From positions 1-31,629 of the forward strand of contig JBMOLL010000129.1 in assembly GCA_049325415.1 (NCBI GenBank): DNA of 31,629 nucleotides, read 5' to 3'. The translations under genes were made by a program, and so were the position numbers. This DNA is from JBMOLL01 sp049325415 (GTDB taxonomy: Bacteria; Bacteroidota; Bacteroidia; Bacteroidales; GCA-2748055). The notes under the pieces were generated by a model. That model was not told the origin of the DNA, made no database searches, and saw nothing but the letters and a program-made list of their open reading frames with translations. Of the stretch, positions 24,013 through 31,629 are shown in pieces. Numbering within the stretch: the first letter of the stretch is position 1; each line of letters starts with the position of its first letter.

Positions 24013-26367
24013 ATGAAAAAATATATCTCAAACCTTATCCTGCTGGCCCTGTTTTTTTTATTGACCGGATGCCCGGGTAAAAGCGACACCAGGATTACTA
24101 CCAACGGACCGGAAGTGATCAGCTTTAAAGCCCTGCCTTTCAGTCTGACCGATGTAAAACTGCTCGACGGACCCTTCCTCCATGCTACCGAGCTCAATAA
24201 ACAGGTCCTCCTGAATTATGAACCCGACAGGTTCCTGGCCAAGTTCCGCACCGAAGCAGGGCTTGAAGCCAAAGCCGAACATTACCACGGCTGGGAGGAT
24301 AACACGATTGCCGGACACAGCCTGGGCCATTACCTGAGTGCCTGCGCCCTGATGTATCAGTCTACGGGTGACCAGGAGTTCCTCAACAGGGTGAACTACA
24401 TTGTCGATCAGCTGGATGAGGTCCAGACAGCGGAAGGTGATGGTTATATGGGAGCCTTCCCCGACGGCAAGAAAATACTGGAAGAACAGGTGGCTAAAGG
24501 AACTATCCGTTCCCAGGGCTTTGACCTGAACGGGATCTGGGTTCCCTTCTATACCGAGCATAAAGTGATGGCCGGTTTATTTGATGCCTATTACCTCTGC
24601 GGAAATAAGAAGGCCCTCGACCTGAATATCCGTTTTGCCGACTGGCTGGGCACGATCACGGAAAACCTGAACGATTCGCTGATCCAGGTAATGCTGCATT
24701 GCGAGCACGGCGGGATCAATGAATCGCTGGCCGAGCTCTATGCCATAACCCACAATGAAAAATACCTCGATCTTTCCAGGGTATTCCACCATAAAGTCAT
24801 CCTCGATTCCCTTCTCGTTGAAAAGGATATCCTCCCCGGCAAACACTGCAACACCCAGATACCCAAACTGATCGGGCTTGCACGCCGTTATGAGATTACC
24901 GGTGACACCGGCGACAGGAAGACAGCCGATTTCTTCTGGAACACCGTGGTTCATCACCATTCGTATGTCACCGGAGGAAACGGAAACCATGAGTACTTCG
25001 GACCCGCCGACCAGCTCTCAAACCGCCTGAGCGAAGGCACCACGGAGACCTGTAATGTTTATAACATGCTCAAGCTTTCGCAGCACCTCTTCGAGTGGGA
25101 TGCCTCTCCCGAAGTGGCCGACTTTTTCGAAAGAGCCCTGTTCAACCATATTCTTTCCTCACAGAATCCGGATGACGGCCACGTGACCTATAATCTGTCG
25201 CTCGATATGGGTGGCTACAAAAGCTTCCAGGATCCCTACTGGTTCACCTGCTGTGTGGGAACGGGAATGGAAAATCATGCCAAATACGGTGAAGAGATCT
25301 ATTATCATGGCGAAAACGAACTGTATGTCACCCAGTATATTGCCTCCGTTCTGACCTGGAAGGACAAAGGTCTGATCCTGAAGCAGGAAACGAAATATCC
25401 CGAGGAACAGGGAACGACCCTTACCTTCGAAAACGAGGAACCGGTTTCTGCCGACATCCTTGTGCGTTACCCCTCCTGGGCTGACAAAGGTATCGTGGTA
25501 AAGGTTAATAATAAAACCAGAAGGATTAAGGAAAAACCAGGTAGCTTTATCCGCCTGAAAGGAAACTGGAAAGCCGGTGACCGGATCGAAGTGCAGATCC
25601 CCTTCAGCTTCAGACTGGAAACCATGCCCGATAACCCGAACAGGGCCGCGATCATGTACGGTCCCCTGGTGATGGCCGGAGATATCGGTCCTGTTGATGA
25701 CCCCTCCACCTCCGATCCGCTTTATGTACCGATCCTCCTGACCACCGATCCCGATCCCGCCAACTGGCTGGAACCCGTGGAAGGCAAGGTCAACACCTTC
25801 ACGACAAAAAATGTCGGACGCCCGAGGGATGTTACCCTGCAGCCCTTCTACGCCATTCATGACAGAAGGTATACCATTTACTGGGATTTTTTCAATGAGG
25901 AATCCTGGAACCAGAAAGAACAGGAGTACCGGGAAGCACTCGAAAAGAAAAGGAAAATTGAAGAAATGACCATCGATTTTGTCCAGCTCGGTGAGATGCA
26001 GCCTGAAAGGGATCATAATTTCAAAGGAGAAAATGCCGACGCTCAGGAATTCAAAGGAAGAAAATTCCGGGAATCCAGGGGCGGATCCTTCTCCATGGAC
26101 ATGGGCGTGTACATGGGCCAGCCGATGGCACTGGTGGTGGAATACTGGGGCGGTTTCCCGGGATCCAAGACCTTCGACATCCTGATCAATAACAAAGTGC
26201 TGGTTACGGAAAATATTTCCAATAAAAAAGACGGTGAATTCATCTTCGTTGAATACCCCATTCCTGATGCTCTGACCGTCGATAAAACAAAGATCACCGT
26301 TACTTTTAAAGCCCATAAAGGAAATATGGCTGGTCCGGTCTTCAGCGTACGGACCATAAAAAATTAA
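24013..26367 (+). CDS. GH146-type beta-L-arabinofuranosidase lipoprotein
   Basis: The 784-aa protein has a lipoprotein signal (LILLALFFLLTGC). The catalytic part (about 45-580) is a DUF1680 relative close to GH146: GWEDNTIAGHSLGHYLSACA, Glu327 in NHEYFGP, Glu345/Cys347 in TETCNVYN, and Cys413/Cys414 in TCCVGTGMENHAKYGE, the expected zinc-cysteine catalytic set. DUF4986-like (about 582-665; PFYAIHDRRYTIYWDFF) and DUF6805-like beta domains (about 690-784) follow. GH146 of Bacteroides thetaiotaomicron (BT_0349) releases beta-L-arabinofuranose from pectin. It starts 53 bp after the first GH127 gene and is followed by a strong terminator, so it probably ends that transcript. Confidence 0.9.
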   Translation: MKKYISNLILLALFFLLTGCPGKSDTRITTNGPEVISFKALPFSLTDVKLLDGPFLHATELNKQVLLNYEPDRFLAKFRTEAGLEAKAEHYHGWEDNTIAGHSLGHYLSACALMYQSTGDQEFLNRVNYIVDQLDEVQTAEGDGYMGAFPDGKKILEEQVAKGTIRSQGFDLNGIWVPFYTEHKVMAGLFDAYYLCGNKKALDLNIRFADWLGTITENLNDSLIQVMLHCEHGGINESLAELYAITHNEKYLDLSRVFHHKVILDSLLVEKDILPGKHCNTQIPKLIGLARRYEITGDTGDRKTADFFWNTVVHHHSYVTGGNGNHEYFGPADQLSNRLSEGTTETCNVYNMLKLSQHLFEWDASPEVADFFERALFNHILSSQNPDDGHVTYNLSLDMGGYKSFQDPYWFTCCVGTGMENHAKYGEEIYYHGENELYVTQYIASVLTWKDKGLILKQETKYPEEQGTTLTFENEEPVSADILVRYPSWADKGIVVKVNNKTRRIKEKPGSFIRLKGNWKAGDRIEVQIPFSFRLETMPDNPNRAAIMYGPLVMAGDIGPVDDPSTSDPLYVPILLTTDPDPANWLEPVEGKVNTFTTKNVGRPRDVTLQPFYAIHDRRYTIYWDFFNEESWNQKEQEYREALEKKRKIEEMTIDFVQLGEMQPERDHNFKGENADAQEFKGRKFRESRGGSFSMDMGVYMGQPMALVVEYWGGFPGSKTFDILINNKVLVTENISNKKDGEFIFVEYPIPDALTVDKTKITVTFKAHKGNMAGPVFSVRTIKN

Positions 26368-26387
26368 AACGGATTTTTACCCTGTGT

Positions 26388-26429
26388 ACCGGATCTTCCT
26401 GCTCTGCCTTCTCAGGAAGGTCCGGTTTT
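26388..26429 (+). terminator. Intrinsic terminator after the GH146 gene
   Basis: ACCGGA-T-CTTCCTG (26388-26401) pairs with CAGGAAG-G-TCCGGT (26413-26426) with a T-G wobble, giving a 14-bp stem, an 11-nt loop and a TTTTA tail. It separates the first GH127/GH146 unit from the second GH127 unit. Confidence 0.8.
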
Positions 26430-26496
26430 AATTACCCGGGCTGACAATTTACCGACATTTGCTTAACTTGACCTGTTAATTGTAAATAGCTGCTCT

Positions 26497-28431
26497 ATGA
26501 AAAACTCAGTCCCTGCCTTAGTTGTTCTTTTCCTTTTAGCCCTTTATTCCTGCTCCGGTGAGCCGGAGGAGACCACAGGCTATCCCCTGAAATCCCTTGA
26601 TCTGAGCGAAGTAAAAATCACCGGCGGGCTCTGGGCCACTATTCTTCAAACCAGCCGGACGAACACGCTTCCACATGAACTGGCATTCCTTGAAAATACC
26701 GGGCGGCTGGAGAATTTCTCCAGGGCGGCAGGTACTTCTGAAGGACCCTTCACCGGCGAACGCTATAACGACTCCGATGTGTATAAGGTTCTGGAGGGGA
26801 TCTCCTATCACCTCATCCATCAGCCTGATGAGAAACTGGAACACTATGCCGACAGCGTGATACGACTCATCGCTGCCGCACAGGAGGCCGACGGCTATCT
26901 CTACACCCCGTGGATCATCCATCCCGATGCCGACCTTCCGGGCTGTGGCAAGGCCCGCTGGCAGGATGTGCTGATCAGCCATGAGCTCTACAATGCAGGT
27001 CACCTTTATGAGGCGGCCGTTGCATATTACAAGGCAACCGGCAAGAGGGAACTGCTGGATGTGGCTATCAGGAACGCCGACCTGGTGTGCAGCGTGTTTA
27101 ACACCAACGGAATAAAAATCGCACCGGGACACCAGGAGATCGAGATCGGACTGGTTAAACTGGCCCAGGCCACCGGTGAGAAGAGCTACCTCGACCAGGC
27201 CCAGTTCTTCCTCGATCAGCGGGGGGGAGAGATGAACCGGAAAACCGAACCGGAGGGCACACGTTTCGAGATCTACAACGAACGCAGTTACCTGCAGTAC
27301 CATCAGCCGGTTAGAGAACAGGCCGAGGCTGTCGGGCATGCCGTGAGAGCCATGTACATGTACTCGGGAATGACCGATGTGGGGGTCCTGGAGGGAGATA
27401 CCGGGCTGCTGAATGCCGTGGAGCGGCTGTGGAAAGATATGGTAAGCAAAAAGATCTACCTCACCGGCGGTGTGGGTGCCAGTGAAAGAGGAGAAGCCTT
27501 TTCCGGACCCTACGACCTTCCCAATGCCACAGCCTACTGCGAAACCTGTGCAGCCTGCGGGAATATGTTCTGGAATTCCCGCCTGTTCAACATGAGCTCC
27601 GATCCCCGTTACATGGACCTGCTTGAGGTGATCCTCTACAACGGCTTCCTTTCCGGCATTTCGTACGACGGAACCCGGTTCTTTTATCCCAACCCGCTCG
27701 AATCGGACGGGACCGTGCACCGCAGCGAGTGGTTCGGTGTAGCCTGCTGTCCGACCAATGTGCTTCGGACGGTTCCCGAGGTTGCGGGATTCATTTACAG
27801 CAAATCGGACTTCGATTTCTATGTGAATCTCTTCGTTGAAAGTGAAGCGAAAACAACGGTCAACAACACCCCAGTAAAGGTCAGCCAGGTAACGAACTAT
27901 CCCTGGGAAGGGAAGGTGCTGATCAAAGTCGATCCCGAAAAACCGGTCAGGATGAAAATGCACATCCGTATTCCGGGCTGGATCAACGGGCCCTTTATGC
28001 CCGGGAAACTTTACCGTTATAAGAACAACGACCGGGAAAATGTGACCGTCAGGCTGAACGGGAAAGACTATGCCGCCCAGCCGGGACGCCTGTTTGAGAT
28101 CGACAGGAAATGGAAAAGCGGGGATGTGATCGAACTGAATTTTCCCATGCCCGTCAGGCAGGTCATTGCCGATGAAAATGTGAAGGAGGACCTGCACAAA
28201 GCAGCGCTTACCCGTGGCCCGGTGGTATATACCTTTGAAGGGTTGGATAACGGGGGAAGTTTGTCGGCCCTCCGCCTGAGCCCCGGCCAGGAGTACAATG
28301 CCATCTTCGATCCCGGCTTGCTCTACGGAATGACGGTCATCCGGGCAGAAGGCCTGCAGGCAATTCCCTATTTCGCCTGGGACAACCGCAGCCCATCGCC
28401 GATGAAGGTCTGGATCCCTTTTAAAGAATAA
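26497..28431 (+). CDS. GH127 beta-L-arabinofuranosidase-type lipoprotein
   Basis: The 644-aa protein begins MKNSVPALVVLFLLALYSCS, a lipoprotein signal. It is a single GH127 domain without attached binding modules, the usual length of B. longum HypBA1-type enzymes. Catalytic positions are all present: Glu333 (RGEAFSG), Glu349/Cys351 (CETC) and Cys417/Cys418 (VACCPTN); the pair 417/418 falls at the same numbering as in HypBA1. Other marks are GHQEIEIGLVKLAQATG and FFYPNPLES. It differs enough from the 817-aa paralogue to suggest a different linkage or chain-length preference. It starts a second transcription unit after a terminator, with the TlpA gene 20 bp downstream. Confidence 0.93.
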   Translation: MKNSVPALVVLFLLALYSCSGEPEETTGYPLKSLDLSEVKITGGLWATILQTSRTNTLPHELAFLENTGRLENFSRAAGTSEGPFTGERYNDSDVYKVLEGISYHLIHQPDEKLEHYADSVIRLIAAAQEADGYLYTPWIIHPDADLPGCGKARWQDVLISHELYNAGHLYEAAVAYYKATGKRELLDVAIRNADLVCSVFNTNGIKIAPGHQEIEIGLVKLAQATGEKSYLDQAQFFLDQRGGEMNRKTEPEGTRFEIYNERSYLQYHQPVREQAEAVGHAVRAMYMYSGMTDVGVLEGDTGLLNAVERLWKDMVSKKIYLTGGVGASERGEAFSGPYDLPNATAYCETCAACGNMFWNSRLFNMSSDPRYMDLLEVILYNGFLSGISYDGTRFFYPNPLESDGTVHRSEWFGVACCPTNVLRTVPEVAGFIYSKSDFDFYVNLFVESEAKTTVNNTPVKVSQVTNYPWEGKVLIKVDPEKPVRMKMHIRIPGWINGPFMPGKLYRYKNNDRENVTVRLNGKDYAAQPGRLFEIDRKWKSGDVIELNFPMPVRQVIADENVKEDLHKAALTRGPVVYTFEGLDNGGSLSALRLSPGQEYNAIFDPGLLYGMTVIRAEGLQAIPYFAWDNRSPSPMKVWIPFKE

Positions 28432-28451
28432 GCAATCCTCATTCGCATTCC

Positions 28452-29591
28452 ATGAAAAAATACTGCCCCTGTGCCGCGCTGACCCTCTTCCTGCTGATCC
28501 TCTTTTCAGGCTGCCAACAGCAGGCCGGGATCTCTGCAGATCTTGGATTCCCGGGAAATGATACGGTTTATATCACCCGTATCCCGCTGAACGGATCCGC
28601 GAAGCAGACCACGGATACTGTGGTCACGGAAAAAGGCAGGTTCCGCCTCGATCCTGAAGTGCAGGACCTATATTTCTGTTCCCTGTACACCGGTAAAATG
28701 ATCACAAGCATGGAAAACGGGGACGACTTCCTCTTCCCGGCAAAAACAGTCGATTTCTTTATCGGACCCCGGGATCGTATAAAAATCAGGGCTGAAATGA
28801 AGGAAAAGCTGACTGTTTATACTGCGGAAGGAAATGAGCTCAGTCGCCAGATGAGTACTTACCGGGAGCTGGTCTCCCCGCTGTACGCCGAACAGGCGCA
28901 GACCTTGCTGGACCTTGAAAATCTGTACTTCCTGAATGATACTGCGGCCGGCATTGCAGCACTGAGCGAAAGACTCAGTGTGCTCTTTTATCGGTCCGAC
29001 AGTCTGCTGAAAGCCTATATACAGGAGCATCCCGACCATGAACTGTCGGCTTATCTGCTTCTGAGAGAAAGGAAAGATGATATCCTGAAGTATTTTCCCG
29101 GACTCAGCGCAGAAGTGCAGGCTTCCGTCTGCGGGCAAATCCTGGATAAAAAGATTGTAGCCTGGCAGCGCACTGCACCGGGAACCCCCGCCCCCGCGTT
29201 CAGGTATGCCACCCTGTCGGGAGATACCCTTAGCCTGCAGGACCTGCGCGGAAAATATACCGTGCTGGATTTCTGGGGACCCTGGTGCCACCCCTGTGTG
29301 TCGGGCATGCCCGAAATGAAAAACTATTATGAAAAATACAGGGATAAAGCCGCGTTTGTGGGCATAGCCTGCCGGACCGACCGGGAGACCTGGGCAGCAG
29401 CTGTCGGCAATCTTGGCCTGAGCTGGATCCAGATCCTCAACGACGAGAACGGGGAGGATCTATCGGCCCTTTACGGTATTGAAGGATATCCGACCAAGAT
29501 CATCATCGACCGGGAAGGAAAAATTCTGCGTGTCTTTCTCGGAGAAAGCCCGGAATTCTACGAAGAGCTTGATAAGCTGCTGAGCCTTTGA
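28452..29591 (+). CDS. TlpA-like thiol-disulfide oxidoreductase lipoprotein
   Basis: The 379-aa lipoprotein (ALTLFLLILFSGC) has an N-terminal beta-rich domain of the DUF4369 kind (about 25-110; DTVYITRIPLNGSA), a helical linker (about 120-245) and a C-terminal thioredoxin/TlpA domain (about 248-379; APAFRYATLSGDTLSLQDLR, FWGPWCHPCVSGMPEM with Cys279 and Cys282, YGIEGYPTKIIIDREGKI). TlpA-type proteins reduce disulfides or deliver electrons in the periplasm. The gene lies 20 bp after a GH127 gene and 51 bp before a DUF5695 gene. Since GH127 and GH146 need a reduced catalytic cysteine bound to zinc, a role in protecting or repairing those cysteines is a reasonable inference, though TlpA genes are also common in unrelated Bacteroidota loci. 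Confidence 0.88.
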   Translation: MKKYCPCAALTLFLLILFSGCQQQAGISADLGFPGNDTVYITRIPLNGSAKQTTDTVVTEKGRFRLDPEVQDLYFCSLYTGKMITSMENGDDFLFPAKTVDFFIGPRDRIKIRAEMKEKLTVYTAEGNELSRQMSTYRELVSPLYAEQAQTLLDLENLYFLNDTAAGIAALSERLSVLFYRSDSLLKAYIQEHPDHELSAYLLLRERKDDILKYFPGLSAEVQASVCGQILDKKIVAWQRTAPGTPAPAFRYATLSGDTLSLQDLRGKYTVLDFWGPWCHPCVSGMPEMKNYYEKYRDKAAFVGIACRTDRETWAAAVGNLGLSWIQILNDENGEDLSALYGIEGYPTKIIIDREGKILRVFLGESPEFYEELDKLLSL

Positions 29592-29642
29592 GGAGAACTT
29601 TGCTGAAAATCCAGGATTATCCTGATCCTATAAAAAGCGTGC

Positions 29643-31629
29643 ATGATGAAATACCTGATCAGTCTGTTCATCCTTTCCGGTCTGCTGGCCCTTCAGCTCC
29701 CGGCCCAGAACGAATCACGTCTTGAAAACAGCAACCTGTCGCTGACCTTTGACAGCCGGGGTCTGCGTTCTCTCCTCTCCCCCCGTGACCCTTACAAAGC
29801 CAGTTTCCTTGACCGGAACGGCAGGTTTGGTGATATCCAAACGAAGTACAGGATCGGGAATGGTGACTGGCTCAGCATTTATGCAGATGAGCGGACCCGG
29901 GAAGTTATCCCTGAAGAGAACCTTGTGGTCTATACCGACTACCAGGAAGGAATGCCGGTTTCCATGACCCAGACCTACCGGCTCGACAGTACTTTCCTGG
30001 ACTGGAGTCTCAGCCTGGAAACAAAAATGGGCTTCCCCATGCGGATCGGGGAGCTGGCGATCCCCATCCCCTGGAACAAACCCTATAAGGAAGGGCAGAC
30101 AGCCATATTCGAGGAGAGTTTCACCAAGCATCATTTTATTGCCGGCAACGGTTCCTTTCTTTACTTCACGAAACCTTCGGGTAATCCACCCTATCTGTTG
30201 ATAACCGCCAAAAAAGGAACCCGGCTGGAGTACTTCACTTCGTCCCGGGGATCGGGTTATAGCGTGTATGTTTGTTCGGGCCTGGCGGCTGAAACCGATA
30301 CGGCAGGAAGCTGGAGGACGGAACAAACCTGGATCGACCTGAAAAGTGCGGGTGAGGAAGGTTCGAAGTTTGTTTGCGGCCTTCGCTTTCACTGGGCCCG
30401 GTCGTACGATGAACTGAGGGAGATCCTGTACCGCGAGGGCCTGATCGATTTCAGGGTGGTTCCCGGGATGACCATCCCCTCCGATCTTACAGCACGCTTC
30501 TCCCTCCACACCCTGAACCGCATCGACTCGGTAGTGGCGGAGTATCCGCAGGAAACGCGCGTTTCCTTCCTTGGTGAAAAACAAAAGGATCAGCTGATCT
30601 ATGAAGTGCAGTTCAGCCACCTGGGAGAGAACCTGATCTCTGTCTATTATAACGGCGGCGAAAAAACCGGCCTTGAGTTCTTCTGTACGGAACCACTTGA
30701 GACGCTGGTGAAAAAAAGAGCCGCCTTTATCTCCGGGCAGCAGCAGCATATCGACAGCACCCGCTGGTATGACGGGCTGTATTCTGTATACGACATGAAA
30801 AACAGTGTTCTGAGAGGGCCAGACAATACCGACGGCTTTGATCACTGGTGGGGTTATGTGCTGTCCTGCGATGATCCCGGCCTGTGCAAAGCGCCTTACC
30901 TGGCGGCCAAGAACGTGCATTTTCCGGTTGATGAGGAGATCAGCAGCATCGAATATTACCTGGAACATTTTGTGTGGAACGGCCTGCAGCGGACCGATAC
31001 CGACGAGCCCTATCCCTACGGGATCTACGGAACGCCGAACTGGAAGGTCTGCCGCGATCCGGCACTTCGTGCGGGAGTGAATAACTACAACCTCGACAAG
31101 ATGCATATCTGGAGATCCTACGATTATCCGCACATCTTTATGCTGTACTACCACATGTACCAGATCGCCCGGTTTTACCCCGAAAAGGTGCATTACCTTG
31201 ATGCAGCCGGGTACCTCGAAAGGGCGTACCAGACTGCCAGGGCCTACTGGATCTATCCCTATGAGATCCTGCCCTGGTACGAGACCTACAAGGTGGGCTG
31301 CTACAACGAGCTGGTCGTGCAGGACATTATCCGTGCCCTGGAAGAGGAAGGATTTCCGGAAAAAGCGGCTTACCTGAGGGAGGAGTGGGAGAAAAAAGTA
31401 AAGTATTTTGTCTACGACGATCCCTATCCCTACGGCTCCGAATACAGTATCGACCGGACCGCCTTTGAATCAAGCTATGCCCTGGCGCGTTACGGGGCAA
31501 GCACCGATATGAAAGCCGACAGTGCCCTCTGGTTCGACAAGAACCAGGGGGTCTGGTATTCTCATCCCGCTGTATCCCGAGCCGATTCGCGCGCGTTCAT
31601 GGAGCGGCAGCATATGGCCGCCCTGTCGG
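29643..31629 (+). CDS. DUF5695-type secreted protein, 3' end outside the window
   Basis: An open frame runs from ATG 29643 to the window edge (at least 662 aa). It begins with a signal peptide (MMKYLISLFILSGLLALQLP). The N-terminal half (about 25-300) is beta-sandwich-like (LSLTFDSRGLRSLLSP, DWSLSLETKMGFPMRIGELA). The rest is a helical barrel-like part (RWYDGLYSVYDMKNSVLRG, DGFDHWWGYVLSCDDPGLCK, YLEHFVWNGLQRTDTDEPYP, YPHIFMLYYHMYQIARFYPE). This looks like DUF5695, a family found in Bacteroidota sugar-degradation loci whose activity I do not know; the beta-sandwich plus helical-barrel layout is that of many glycosidases and lyases. It follows the TlpA gene by 51 bp and probably shares its transcript. 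Confidence 0.8.
   Translation, partial: MMKYLISLFILSGLLALQLPAQNESRLENSNLSLTFDSRGLRSLLSPRDPYKASFLDRNGRFGDIQTKYRIGNGDWLSIYADERTREVIPEENLVVYTDYQEGMPVSMTQTYRLDSTFLDWSLSLETKMGFPMRIGELAIPIPWNKPYKEGQTAIFEESFTKHHFIAGNGSFLYFTKPSGNPPYLLITAKKGTRLEYFTSSRGSGYSVYVCSGLAAETDTAGSWRTEQTWIDLKSAGEEGSKFVCGLRFHWARSYDELREILYREGLIDFRVVPGMTIPSDLTARFSLHTLNRIDSVVAEYPQETRVSFLGEKQKDQLIYEVQFSHLGENLISVYYNGGEKTGLEFFCTEPLETLVKKRAAFISGQQQHIDSTRWYDGLYSVYDMKNSVLRGPDNTDGFDHWWGYVLSCDDPGLCKAPYLAAKNVHFPVDEEISSIEYYLEHFVWNGLQRTDTDEPYPYGIYGTPNWKVCRDPALRAGVNNYNLDKMHIWRSYDYPHIFMLYYHMYQIARFYPEKVHYLDAAGYLERAYQTARAYWIYPYEILPWYETYKVGCYNELVVQDIIRALEEEGFPEKAAYLREEWEKKVKYFVYDDPYPYGSEYSIDRTAFESSYALARYGASTDMKADSALWFDKNQGVWYSHPAVSRADSRAFMERQHMAALS

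Overview
The window reads as a chromosomal segment of a member of the Bacteroidota, probably a glycan-degrading, Bacteroidales-like lineage. The evidence is lipoprotein signal peptides on sugar hydrolases, three proteins ending in type IX secretion (T9SS) sorting domains, a hybrid two-component regulator of the one-protein HTCS type, an ORF6N-domain gene, an Rhs tail, and one exact TAnnTTTG promoter element. No tRNA, rRNA, CRISPR array or SusC/SusD pair was seen.

Region 1 (about 1-5,760) is an AT-richer patchwork of accessory and decaying genes. From left to right it holds a terminator, an ORF6N remnant with a 29-nt palindrome, an antitoxin with a frameshifted RelE/ParE-like toxin (split at a canonical A AAA AAG slippery heptamer), a frameshifted XRE-type HTH gene on the minus strand, an intact ORF6N gene preceded by a perfect 17-bp inverted repeat, and an orphan Rhs C-terminal module. 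That module runs Rhs core, two adjacent stops, DUF4329-like domain, LysM, then an NTF2-fold immunity gene. After it come a compact minus-strand cluster (three-helix membrane protein, 59-aa Ser/Lys-rich protein, GIY-YIG nuclease, unknown protein) and a decayed IS3-family transposase beside a strong hairpin.

Region 2 (about 5,800 to the window end) is GC-richer, co-directional and intact, and looks like one polysaccharide or glycoprotein utilisation locus. It encodes a clan GH-A (GH5-like) lipoprotein, a GH27 enzyme, a small secreted concanavalin-like T9SS protein, a 1,279-aa T9SS protein with a DUF6055 HEFTH metallopeptidase-like core, the HTCS sensor/regulator, a CotH-kinase T9SS protein, two GH127 and one GH146 enzyme (all cysteine-glycosidase types), a TlpA-like thioredoxin lipoprotein, and the start of a DUF5695 protein that runs off the window.

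Taken together, Region 2 suggests uptake of a glycan rich in beta-L-arabinofuranose and alpha-galactose (or beta-L-arabinopyranose). Because a putative secreted protease and a CotH kinase are embedded in it, a glycoprotein target such as extensin-like hydroxyproline-rich glycoproteins of plants or green algae is an attractive but unproven idea. The HTCS would sense the released sugar in the periplasm and switch the locus on. The TlpA-like protein may keep the zinc-bound catalytic cysteines of the GH127/GH146 enzymes reduced.
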